A stretch of 64,000 bases of DNA from NCBI GenBank assembly GCA_963989385.1, contig OZ022511.1, positions 31,800,503 to 31,864,502 of the forward strand, given 5' to 3'. The stretch comes from Ctena decussata (lineage: Eukaryota; Mollusca; Bivalvia; Lucinida; Lucinidae). This document shows positions 10,611-20,102 of the stretch, piece after piece. The notes beneath the pieces were generated by a model. It was not told where the DNA came from. It saw only the letters and a program-made list of their open reading frames with translations, and searched no databases. The translations under genes and the position numbers were made by a program. The first letter of the stretch is position 1, and the number at the start of each line of letters is the position of its first letter.

Positions 10611-10966
10611 CCTTGTGTGTTTCTTGCATTTGGTAAGTGCCTTATTGTTGTTGTTGTTGTTGTTTTATTGCTTTACGTCCACGGTAAACAGCTATGGTCA
10701 TGTCGGAACGGTCAGTTGCCCTAACCACACTATTCCATAGTGTGTTAGGGCAACTGACCGTCCTAACTTGGTTTGGTTTAAACAATATTTTATTCAAAGA
10801 TATTATACATACATATGAATAATAAAGTGAAGCAATACAGGATCTGACAGTAAGCGTAACGCTTATATGTAAGACATCTCCCGTCCTAACTTACCGTGGC
10901 CGTAAAGCAATAAAACAACAACAACAACAATAAGGCGCTCACCAAAAGTGCAAGAAACACACAAGG
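10611..10966. mobile_element. Inverted-repeat element carrying SINE-tail sequence
   Basis: CCTTGTGTGTTTCTTGCA, TTATTGTTGTTG and TTTTATTGCTTTACGTCCAC at the left are mirrored at 10890-10966. A second internal hairpin, GGTCAGTTGCCCTAACCACA against TGTGTTAGGGCAACTGACC, lies near 10710-10765. The sequence matches the 3' tails of the tRNA-derived SINEs at 15998 and 45444, so the element may have formed from two inverted SINE tails. Confidence 0.65.
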
Positions 10967-11129
10967 TGCCTTATTGAATTTATAATGCAACTATAGATAT
11001 CTTCATGGGAATATATATCATCTCTCTCTCTCTCTCTCTTTTGGATAAAGGCATATCTAAGTCATTTCAAATGGCATGGGTTTCGCAAGAACAGTCAGCA
11101 GCAAATGCACTTTCTTTTCTTTTTTTCAG

Positions 11130-11256
11130 CAACACCTAGTCCGGCCAATGATCTGGATCCTGTACAGGTACAGAAGTATTTTGACCTTCTAGACTTATAT
11201 CAGAAGAATGAAGAGAAAATAGATGAACTAAAACAACGTACAGAGATTCAAGAACA
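11130..11256 (+). CDS. Exon of unnamed coiled-coil gene (start of coiled coil)
   Basis: 127 nt from TTTTTTCAG to the donor GTAAGC, phase 1 in and phase 2 out. After a short ATPSPAND linker the peptide becomes acidic and helical (VQKYFDLLDLYQKNEEKI) with hydrophobic residues at heptad-like spacing. The junction with the following exon restores a Gln codon. I do not recognise the family. Confidence 0.75.
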
Positions 11257-11687
11257 GTAAGCTTATCATGATTTACAAATAAAATTATATATTGAAACAT
11301 ATTGAAATACAACTTAGATTTATGTTGAAAAATTGCGGCGGTGTAAGGATTGAGTAAACTGTCTTTTATAAATATTTACAAGAAAGTGAAACCTTGAAGG
11401 AAGAAACTGCTTTCGCGCGCGCGCAATATCCATTTATGGTAATCCATTTACAAAGCTCTTCAATAATAATAAAATGGCACCATTTTATTACTCTTGAAGA
11501 GCTTTGTAAAGCACAAACCGTTTGAGAAAATAAAGGCTGCATGTTGTATCGGTATTTTCGGCTTTATTGTATATATACTCCTTCGAAATGTATAGATCAG
11601 TCTCTTCAAATCGGTTATGAGGGACTCACACCATTCATTTTGTAGAGAAAAATAAGAAAAATAATTTCCACTGCTTTTGTTTCGCAG
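11257..11687. other. Intron
   Basis: Contains an imperfect hairpin at about 11436-11512, where CATTTACAAAGCTCTTCAA is mirrored by CTTGAAGAGCTTTGTAAAG, and a short CGCGCG run. Nothing else is apparent. Confidence 0.6.
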
Positions 11688-11874
11688 AGAAATGGATGAC
11701 GTCTATACAGATACACGAGGAGAGATAGAGAAATTGATCGGGTCAACCGCCGAAGTTGTGGAGGCCAGAAGAATTCACAGAAACTTCAAAAACGAAGCTA
11801 CAAGAGCTCGTGTTCATCATAAGACCAATTTGATAACAGCAGAGCTTTACACGATGGAAAACATCTTTCTGCAG
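11688..11874 (+). CDS. Exon of unnamed coiled-coil gene
   Basis: 187 nt between TTTCGCAG and GTAAGA, phase 2 in and phase 0 out. Encodes about 62 charged residues in a continuous amphipathic helix pattern (REMDD, EIEKLIG, TAELYTMENIFLQ). Together with the flanking exons it forms about 150 residues of predicted coiled coil. A coiled-coil scaffold of centrosomal, ciliary or chromosomal type is plausible, but nothing in the sequence decides between them. Confidence 0.8.
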
Positions 11875-12426
11875 GTAAGATAGTAGCCCCTAAATCGCCG
11901 ACGTTGACTTTATCTTAGATTTTAATGATTAGGCGTATTTAATTAAAATACATTCATACAAAATAAAGATGAACTCTGTAGATCCAGATGAGATGGCTGG
12001 TTATGAGCCATCTTAAAGTTTGAAAATTTTTGATTGGGTCTGTCTAGTAGAATGTTTCATGGTAAACGATGGGTCGGATTGTTATTATTAATACTACAAG
12101 GAATCTATTACCAAACAAATTTCTTGCTGTATTTGATACTGTAACTAATGTTGCGAGAACTTGTAGCCCAACCCCATTGTATATAAAGGCAGTAAAATCT
12201 AACAAATTTACAGCTTGCGACATTGCTAGCTCTCATGAATTGGTCGGTAATTTATCAGAGTTTAAATCATTTAGAGACACCCTTTGACATCTGTCATTAT
12301 ATGTGTGTTTATTATGTCATAACCGTGAGCATAGGATTTGTGTGCATTGAGTATCTAACCTACTTGTCACTTTGGTAATGCCTAATGTCGTAACAAATTT
12401 AAAAGAACAATGCTTTTTCATTTCAG
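11875..12426. other. Intron
   Basis: Holds a remnant of the GTAGATCCAGATGAG palindrome family at about 11970-12015. The rest is featureless. Confidence 0.55.
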
Positions 12427-13197
12427 GAGCAAATCGCGGAACTTCAACAACAAATAAATGAAGCTAAAGCAATTAACTCTCTTACGCCTGAGGAACTAAA
12501 AGAGAAAATCCACGAAATTCGGGGCTACTATAATGATCAGAAGCAGAGAAATGATGAGATGGTAGAACAAATTGAAAAACTGAAAGATACTTTGAATGAG
12601 TACAAATGTGGCAGCGATGCGTTTACTGCGGAATCAACAATGCCAATTCAGTCCACGCAAACTGGGCATGATGACGTTTGTGAGATTAAGCCGAATCCAG
12701 TTGCAGGTTATGTTGATGGCCGAGCCGGATATTCTAAGAGTGAAGATAATGTGGCTAATATGAAGTGGCAAGACGGACCAAGAGAAACTAAATCAGACCA
12801 TACTGGCGAAAACAGAATTCAGAAGACTGTGGACACAACAGAAGCTTTAATGCCTGATAGAAGACAAACTCATGAAACCTTTACTGAAGGTATCAGTCAC
12901 CAAATTTCTACATCTGCAGCGAGAATTCAAACAAGACCGTTGTTACTTAAACGACACCATAAAGTAACTGATACAGTGCCTGATACCCTGAATGAGGGTC
13001 ACAACGAAGAATCTGTGGAATGTGTATCATTAGAAGTAAAGCCTGACGTGTGTAAGCGGGCTCATCAACAAGAACATCATTTGGACAGAAATGGTCTCGT
13101 TCATACCCCACATCCACCGGCATATCCATGCCCAGATGGGCGACGCAGCAGGAAATTAAGAAAGATAAATCATACACCACCACCTGGGAATAAGTAA
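12427..13197 (+). CDS. Last coding exon of unnamed coiled-coil gene
   Basis: Starts after TTTCATTTCAG in phase 0 and runs 257 codons including the TAA at 13195. The first 60 residues complete the coiled coil (EQIAELQQQINEA, QIEKLKDTLNEY). The remaining 195 are polar and low in predicted structure, ending in a basic RRSRKLRK patch. A (TGA)n run follows the stop. AATAAA at about 13519 is a candidate polyadenylation signal. The exons from 2343 add up to 2,390 nt with all phases compatible, which is the main evidence that they belong to one gene. Confidence 0.8.
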   Translation, partial: EQIAELQQQINEAKAINSLTPEELKEKIHEIRGYYNDQKQRNDEMVEQIEKLKDTLNEYKCGSDAFTAESTMPIQSTQTGHDDVCEIKPNPVAGYVDGRAGYSKSEDNVANMKWQDGPRETKSDHTGENRIQKTVDTTEALMPDRRQTHETFTEGISHQISTSAARIQTRPLLLKRHHKVTDTVPDTLNEGHNEESVECVSLEVKPDVCKRAHQQEHHLDRNGLVHTPHPPAYPCPDGRRSRKLRKINHTPPPGNK

Positions 13198-13866
13198 TGA
13201 TGATGATGATGCAGATGTTTAGTTAGGGATTTACGGTCCTGTGTAATAATGTTCATTCATAAATATGAAAGGCGTGGCTGCGGGCATTTAAATTTGCACT
13301 GTCAGTGAAATAACACGCCATATCATGCTATATCTGAATCAATTTCTGCAGACACCAAATCCTAAGAGTTGAATCAGTTTGCTCTGGGAAGGAACGTTAA
13401 TTAAGAGCTGTTCCTGCTCATTTACCAGTAAGATAAAAAAAGCAACCAGATCTGTGTTTCCAGAAGTTTTGAGACAATATATTCTTTTCATGACAACCAT
13501 GATTCGTATTTCTTTCGTAATAAACATAAAAAACTGATTCTATAACACTTCTTGATCATCTGTGGTGCTCCAACCTGTGGTGACACAATGACCGTGCAAG
13601 GTTGCTTGCTGTTCCTTAATACTTTGACTTTGTCTATTGAATAAGCTTAAAACATGAAGAATGAAGATAATGTGATGAAAGTTCTTGGAAAATTGATCTG
13701 TTTGCAACCTTTGTAGTAACTTCTGCATGAAGCGTATACAAACTGTGTTCTTACCCAGTACAAAACTGATTCAAATCCAGGGGAATGCCTCCCATGTCGT
13801 CGTCTAGATATAGGAAAATCACGAGGGGTAATCTCGATAAACGGAGCCACTGGCTCCGCACCTTGA
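13198..13866. other. 3' untranslated region and intergenic DNA
   Basis: No convincing coding potential. The short frames here lack splice or codon support. Confidence 0.5.
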
Positions 13867-14707
13867 ATCTTATGGAGAACTTCCGCGTCACGTGCGATTC
13901 TGAAGTTGTAGCTGGGAAAAGTGTGATAGCAAGAGGTAGGTCTGGTGTTTTTCTCGATTTTTATCTTCTTTTTTAGGGATTAAATGTAAGAAAGCAGAAT
14001 GCTATTAGATGGCCATGTTAGATTTAACATTCTGACCGAGACTGCGCGGAACTGCACGAAATCTGCACCAAAAGGGTGTTGCTCCTTTTATGTAGTGTGT
14101 CTATGTTTATGGAATGCGGCTCTGAAATTGTGGACCCAGTTTCATCTAGACCACAATGGCTCATTCTTACCCCGCACTTTGAGGCTAAACAGACTGTCAA
14201 AGTCAGTCACGTGCAGACTCGACACACGCAGACTTGCTAACATACATGTACAGCAGTGAACAATAATTAAGTAACATTTGAGTACTGTAACATTCTTGAC
14301 ATCTTTGCTTGGGCTCTAAATACAAGTCTATCACAATTCAAAAACAGAAACTAAGGGAACTTGGGGAACTATATTTACCAATCAAACACGTTAACGTCAC
14401 CATTAAAGTCCACATAGCTCGTCCATTTATGGCAAAAATGTAGTGCATTTTCTCGAACTTCATGCCGCTGAATGATTAGACTCGCCTCGGAACAAATATT
14501 TTCAAAGAAAGCTAAGTGACATTTACACACCCTTCTCTGCGCGTAGCGTCAGTTAACTGGCACGGCCATCTACCAGCATTCTGCTTTCTTTGATTTAATC
14601 CCTGAAACAACAGATAAAAATCGAGAAACGCCAGATCTACCTCTTGCTATCGCACTTTTCTCAGCAACAACTTCACAGCCGCACGTGACGCAGAAGTTCT
14701 CTATAAG
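13867..14707. mobile_element. Inverted-repeat element of about 840 bp
   Basis: About 160 bp at 13867-14028 (with CGCGTCACGTGCG, GATAGCAAGAGGTAG and GGGATTAAAT) recur inverted at about 14550-14707. The loop of about 520 bp has no gene. Arm identity is roughly 85 percent by eye. Confidence 0.7.
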
Positions 14708-14879
14708 GTGGTGATTTTCACTGATTTGGAGCAAAAACAAAAATTCTGCATAAAATGCTGAAAATACAACAGATCTTCCCGAAACTTAGCAGATGCCTTC
14801 TTTATGTTGTTTCTCACAATTCAGAATCCCAAAATGCAGGACTTGTTGATGTTTAAAAGGATTTATATAAGAAAAGATT

Positions 14880-15359
14880 AAAGGGTAATTTTGTGCGAAT
14901 AAATCTGCAAAATGACCATCATTATTGAAAATGTAACTAGGTCCGAACATAAATTAATGCATTATAAAGAGCGTCCTAACAATTATTTTTTCTATTTTTA
15001 TACGCTATCAGGCTGCGTAGATAAAAAAAAAGGGTGTGGCCTATGTCCAAATATTTGTCTAAAATACACAGAAGAGTCTATTTTCAAGGTTAAACAATTT
15101 CAATAACACACCTGTAATGGTCATTGTAATGTATTATTTATAACTGACCTACCTGTATTTCATGAATGCAATAAATATACATACCCTATATCATGGTCAG
15201 ACATTTGAGAAAAAGCTACTGTTTTTGTCTGGTCTACCACGAGTTGGAATAAATAATTGCTAGGACGCTCTTTTTAACTCATCAAACAATCTTCAGAGCT
15301 AAGTACATTTTCAAGAACAGATTTTATTTTTCAGATTTCTGCGCAGAAAATTACCCTTT
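14880..15359. mobile_element. Inverted-repeat element with AAAGGGTAATTTT ends
   Basis: AAAGGGTAATTTTGTGCG at the left is mirrored by GCGCAGAAAATTACCCTTT at the right. A second inner pair is AGAGCGTCCTAACAATTATT against AATAATTGCTAGGACGCTCT. It ends 35 bp before the target duplication of the giant element. Confidence 0.7.
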
Positions 15360-15393
15360 GATCATTCCATATAAAAACACTTTTTTACACAGC

Positions 15394-15398
15394 ATGTC
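15394..15398. repeat. Target-site duplication ATGTC, left copy of giant element
   Basis: ATGTC directly precedes TGTTGCAACC. The identical pentamer follows the mirrored end at 39826-39830. Confidence 0.85.
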
Positions 15399-15997
15399 TG
15401 TTGCAACCACAAATGAAATAACTCCCACAAATGAAGTAATTCTTTCATTTGTGGTCGAGGTAGCATGCAATCGTAACCACAAATGAAATAATGTTTCCAA
15501 ACATGTATGACATTGTATAGAAGGGCTTCATTTTTACAAAAATAATTTTCTCTGACACAAGTCTACAATCTTTTGAAACACTCAGAAATTTGCAGACCAA
15601 AGTTATTTCATTTGTGGTTGAGGAAGCTTGCAATCGTAACCACAAATGAAATAATGTCTCCAAACATATATGAAATTGTATGGAAGGGCTTCATTTTTAC
15701 AAAAGTAAACTTCTCTGAAACAGGTCGACAATCTTTTGAAACAGTTAGGAATTTGCAGACCAAAGTTATTTCATTTGTGGTTGAGGAAGCTTGCAATCGT
15801 AACCACAAATGAAATAATGTTTTCAAATATGTATGAAATTGTATGGAAGGTGCTTCATTCTTACCAGAATAAAATTTTCTGACGCAAGTCGACAATCATT
15901 TGAAATACTTAGAAATTCGCAGACCAAAGTTATTCCATTTGTGGTTGAGGTATCATGGAATCGTATTCACAAATAAACTAATGTATCCAAACATATG

Positions 15998-16260
15998 CTG
16001 GGCCGCATAGCGTAATCGATAAGGCACCTGGTTCATAAGTCAGAGGTCCTGGGTTCGAAACCCGGTCTGGCCACATACTTTCGTTTCGCCTTCCGCTGAT
16101 TCAAGAAGGGCAGTCGTCAGTTACTGGCGAAAGTATGTGCACTTAGTACTGGTGAACCGCTTAGGAGGTCCAAGCCTGCCCAGGAATAGTGTGGTTAGGT
16201 AAACTGACCGTCCCGACATGACCATAGCTGTGGACGTTAAGCATCAAATCAATCAAAAAA
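15998..16260 (+). mobile_element. tRNA-derived SINE (family 1) inside the satellite arm
   Basis: The head GGGCCGCATAGCGTAATCGA with GGTTCGAAACCCGGTC looks like tRNA A and B boxes. A conserved body follows (GGGCAGTCGTCAGTTACTGG, CTTAGTACTGGTGAACCGCT) and the end is AATCAATCAAAAAA. Flanks TATCCAAACATATG and TCTCCAAACGTATATG fit a target duplication within a monomer. It resembles molluscan V-type SINEs such as RUDI, but I did not compare sequences. It is not a functional tRNA gene. Confidence 0.8.
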
Positions 16261-16275
16261 GTCTCCAAACGTATA

Positions 16276-16511
16276 TGAGCCGCGACATGACAAAACCAAC
16301 ACTGTGGTTATGCGCCCAGCGCAGACTCAGATCAGTCTGGGCATCCGCCCAGTTTGACCAAACTCTTTGTTAAGTGCTCAAAGGGTAGATAAGGGACTGA
16401 GCTACCTCCTTGCGGACAGCGAAGACTCTGATCAGACTGGGCGTATGCCCAGGCTGATCTGAGTCTTCGCTGGCCGCACAAACACTTTGTTAGTTTCTCG
16501 TGTCTCGGCTA
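16276..16511. mobile_element. GCCGCGACACG hairpin MITE inside the satellite arm
   Basis: TGAGCCGCGACATGACA at the left is mirrored by TCTCGTGTCTCGGCTAA at the right. It sits directly against the target duplication of the SINE. Confidence 0.85.
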
Positions 16512-17873
16512 AGATAAGAAACTGTCCGGAAGGGCATTATTCTTATAAAAATAAACTTCACTGACATATATCGACAATCTTTTGAATCATTTTGGGAACT
16601 TTGCAGACCTAAGTTATTACATTTGTGGTTGACGTAGCACGCCATCGTAACCACAAATGAAAGAATTATTCCTAGGTCGTGAGAGACCACCTAGGAGTGC
16701 ATCATTCTTTTAAATCTAAACTTCGAAAATACTGATAAGAAACTTTCATAGCGTTTGTATGGTGGCTGGTTTGTGCCATTTCGTCTTTTCGTCTTTTCGC
16801 CGCGAAAAGACGCCACGCGAAAAGACGAAAAGACGAAAAGACGCCATGCGAAAAGACGAAAAGACGAAAAAACGCCATGCGAAAAGACGAAAAGACGAAA
16901 TAACGCCAGGCGAAAAGACGAAAAGACGAAACCCGCCACGCGAAAAGACGAAATTGCAGCGCGAAAAGACGAAAAAACGCCATGCGAAAAGACGCCATTT
17001 GAAACTCTTAAATTGTCGTCTTTTCGCGTGGCGTCTTTTCGTCTTTTCGTTTTTTCGCATGGCGTTATTTCGTCTTTTCGCATGGCGTTATTTCGTCTTT
17101 TCGTCTTTTCGCGTGGCGTTATTTCGTCTTTTCGTCTTTTCGCGTGGCGTTATTTCGTCTTTTCGTCTTTTCGCATGGCGTCTTTTCGTCTTTTCGCGCC
17201 GAAAAAACGAAAAGACGCCATGCGAAAAGACGAAAAGACGAAATAACGCCACGCGAAAAGACGAAATAACGCCATGCGAAAAGACGAAAAGACGAAAAGA
17301 CGCCAGGCGAAAAGACGAAAAGACGAAATAACGACACACAAATACCCTTTCATTGATAACTGTATTGATTCCTAATACTAAGACAGATTTGTCTGAGTAA
17401 ACAATATAGACTCATATCAGACTACTGCAAACGCAGCTAGAGAAGCAGTCTGATCACAGAATTTGCTACTGAAATGCTTTTTTATATATCTTTTTGACAG
17501 CTAAAAATTGTTAGGATAGACTATAAAATTAACGTGGGGTCGGCAACATTTTGGGTCACTATGGTACCGTTTAGATTGAATAACAAATTTGTGCCTTGTT
17601 GACTGAGATCAAACACAGATTTAATCAAGATAATCAGTATCTAGCAGCAGTCTTATGAAAATTAGAATGGATTTATTTTATCCGACAGAAAAATAAAAGT
17701 TGTTAAAAGTGAAAAGGATAGCTAAAAGTATTAGTATGGGGTCGGCAATAATTACAGTTATTGATTAAAATAATCTGGGCCATGTTGACTTAAAAATTAG
17801 CAGACGCAAATTTACTCATTCAGGAGCGTAGGCAGACCTATTACGTTGTTGTAGCAAGCATTTTTGAGAAATG

Positions 17874-18048
17874 CAGTCAAACCTGTCTTAAGGGGTCACC
17901 CAAGGGAAGGACAAAAAGTGGCTACTTAAGACAGATGACCCCATAATACATTTCATTTACACTGTATTTTGGTTCAAAGGACCAAGGTGGCTGCTCAAGA
18001 CAGGTGATCCCTTAATAGAGGTAACCACATAAGCAGGTTTGACTGTAT
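17874..18048. mobile_element. Short mariner-like MITE
   Basis: CAGTCAAACCTG at the left and CAGGTTTGACTG at the right are exact inverses; TA follows the right end. Mirrored AAGACAGATGACCCC and AAGACAGGTGATCCC motifs lie inside. Confidence 0.65.
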
Positions 18049-18814
18049 AGCTGAATGTATACACCTCCAAGAAAGATCTCTCTAATATTGAACATTGTGT
18101 CCCCTTCTGTTATATTTACAAAGGGGGTCAACTTTTGTGACATTCTATTTGCTTTCCAAGATAGGGAAGTGAAGCAAACAGAAAAATAGATTCTTAAATA
18201 GGTCTACTTTTAAAGGAAAGAATTTGCTCCTAGAGGACCAAATTCTACTTTCAAGAGCTGACCCTCCTTAAGAAAGGATGCAAAAATGCAAAATTGCTTC
18301 CCCTGAGAGTGGTCCCGTTCACCTTAAGCACAGATGCAAATATGTTGAAACCTGTGTCTCCATGCATCCTACGTAAAAAATAACCGTTTTTTTTTTTTTT
18401 TTTTTTTTATTAAGTTTGAACAAGTAGATTTTCATATCTCGAGCTGTATCATAACATACGCAGAATGGTTACCAATGCAGAGCCTGACCAGACCTTTCTT
18501 TTCCCAGGACACATATGTCCTAGGATTTAGGATCATAATGGTAACATGGTCCAAATTTATTACTTAATGCTAGCACCTAATCTACTATTTGCTTGTAATG
18601 TATTTTTTTAGTAAACTGTGTTACAATATTATTGTTCAAACTGACAGATCGAAAGAATTGGGCAAAACGTCCCACCAATGCTAAGGTCATATGAAGACAG
18701 GACCACGCGGTTTAGAGTCACATCTGAAGGACCACTGATGCGAGGGTGTGTGTGTGTGTGGAGGGGTGGGAGGCGGGGGGGGGGGCGGTCGAACTGACTG
18801 CAACCGCTGGTCTA

Positions 18815-18942
18815 GTCTAGCCTATCCCATAATCTTGTGCGGTCGTTGGGGCACCACAGATGACTCTAAAACACTCCTTTTCCACCTAGTCCTGTCTTCA
18901 GCTGCCCTATTTGAGCTAGCAAAATCCATCCCTGCCGTTTAA
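18815..18942 (-). mobile_element. LINE 3' end fragment
   Basis: The reverse complement of this stretch matches 28960-29078 (ATTTTGCYAGCTCAA, then GACAGGACAAGGTGGAAA and CCATAACCT...GGGATAG-like tail). It is a truncated copy of the same retrotransposon family as at 28602-29085. Confidence 0.65.
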
Positions 18943-20102
18943 AGAAGACTTGAAGAGGAAGTAACAGTAGTTGTGCCCCTTTGTAAAAAAGGCGGAAGGA
19001 GGCACATTTTCAATTTAAAATGGATCTCTCACAGAGGTGCATTCAGATTAAAAATACTTCCTATAAGAAAGTGTTATAGCTTGAGCTGCAGCTAAATGAT
19101 ACCATAATATTCCTAAATATTGGGACACATAAGCCAAAGAGAAGTCTAATCAGGCTCTGCTCTGTCTGCGATTGGCACGTCTTTAGAAAACTATAAACTT
19201 GTCCAAATTTTGGGTTAGCTGCAGTTAAATGTATGTCAAATTAGGGGAAATACCGTATCATTATTTTTTCATACAGCGAAGTACAACAATGTTTCAATGT
19301 TTGTATTCCATAGTTTGAGAGAGATTACATGGTCAACAAGTGGTTAATCTTTTTGGCAGTTTAAGATCAAAATTAAGATAGGATGAAATTTGTTTGGAGT
19401 GTTTTACTCCAAAACATTAGGACGGCGCATTTTCTTTTCTGTCCGTTTTGTAGAAATACCATAATGACTTCTTTCCTCATATTTTTGGTAATGTTTTTAA
19501 AAGAAGAGTTTAGCGGCAAAAGCTGCAAACCGTGATTAGTACACTTCTTTAAAGATTGCATTCTGATCAGGGTCTACACAGTTTAAAAAAGAAACACCTG
19601 TCTAAGTATTCAGAGTATTAACTGCATTTAGAATAGGATATATTGATATATCTTAATGCAAAACACGTGATGCGAAAAGACGAAAAGACGAAAAGACGCC
19701 ATGCGAAAAGACGAAAAGACGAAATAACGCCACGCGAAAAGACGAAAAGACGAAATAACGCCACGCGAAAAGACGAAAAGACGAAATAACGCCATGCGAA
19801 AAGACGAAAAGACGAAAAAACGCCACGCGAAAAGACGACAATTTAAGAGTTTCAAATGGCGTCTTTTCGCATGGCGTTTTTTCGTCTTTTCGCGCTGCAA
19901 TTTCGTCTTTTCGCGTGGCGGGTTTCGTCTTTTCGTCTTTTCGCCTGGCGTTATTTCGTCTTTTCGTCTTTTCGCCTGGCGTTTTTTCGTCTTTTCGTCT
20001 TTTCGCATGGCGTCTTTTCGTCTTTTCGTCTTTTCGCGTGGCGTCTTTTCGCGGCGAAAAGACGAAAAGACGAAATGGCACAAACCAGCCACCATACGTT
20101 TG

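Larger units (their letters stand above)
15399..16740 (+). repeat. Left outer arm: subfamily II monomers
   Basis: Monomers of about 165 bp contain AACCACAAATGAAATAA, TCCAAACATATATGAAATTG, ACAATCTTTTGAAACA and GCAGACCAAAGTTATTTC. Each has the palindrome around GCATGC. The array is interrupted by a SINE (15998-16260) and a hairpin MITE (16276-16511) and passes into subfamily I near 16670. Confidence 0.9.
17340..19660. other. Interior of nested foldback element
   Basis: AT-rich with no long frame. Contains a small MITE (17874-18048), a GAAGCAAC-family repeat (about 18075-18320), a poly-T run (18389-18408), a SINE family 2 remnant (about 18660-18745), a (TG)n/G-rich stretch (18747-18785) and an inverted LINE 3' fragment (18815-18942). 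Confidence 0.6.
16752..20102. mobile_element. Nested foldback element with GAAAAGACG-repeat arms, 3.34 kb
   Basis: The element proper is 16758-20096. Termini TATGGTGGCTGGTTTGTGCC and its inverse are flanked by CGTTTG at 16752-16757 and 20097-20102. The arms (left 16758 to about 17336, right about 19671-20096) consist almost wholly of GAAAAGACG and CGTCTTTTC units separated by CCATGC/CCACGC spacers. Each arm also changes direction internally at a spacer related to TTTGAAACTCTTAAATTG. Joining the flanks restores a normal subfamily I monomer (CATAGCGTTTG/GGATACAGTCC), which proves insertion into the array. The interior is about 2.3 kb without a transposase. All six frames stay open in the arms because the units lack stop codons, so the frames there are not genes. 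Confidence 0.85.

Noticed and set aside
13785..13976. Possible exon ending at AGAG/GTAGGT
   Set aside because: It lies in the arm of an inverted-repeat element, and the mirrored arm carries the same sequence with substitutions; no conserved protein.
16691..17339. Long overlapping frames on both strands (up to 190 codons)
   Set aside because: They are produced by stop-free GAAAAGACG repeats and change frame with copy number; no start, splice or codon-usage support.
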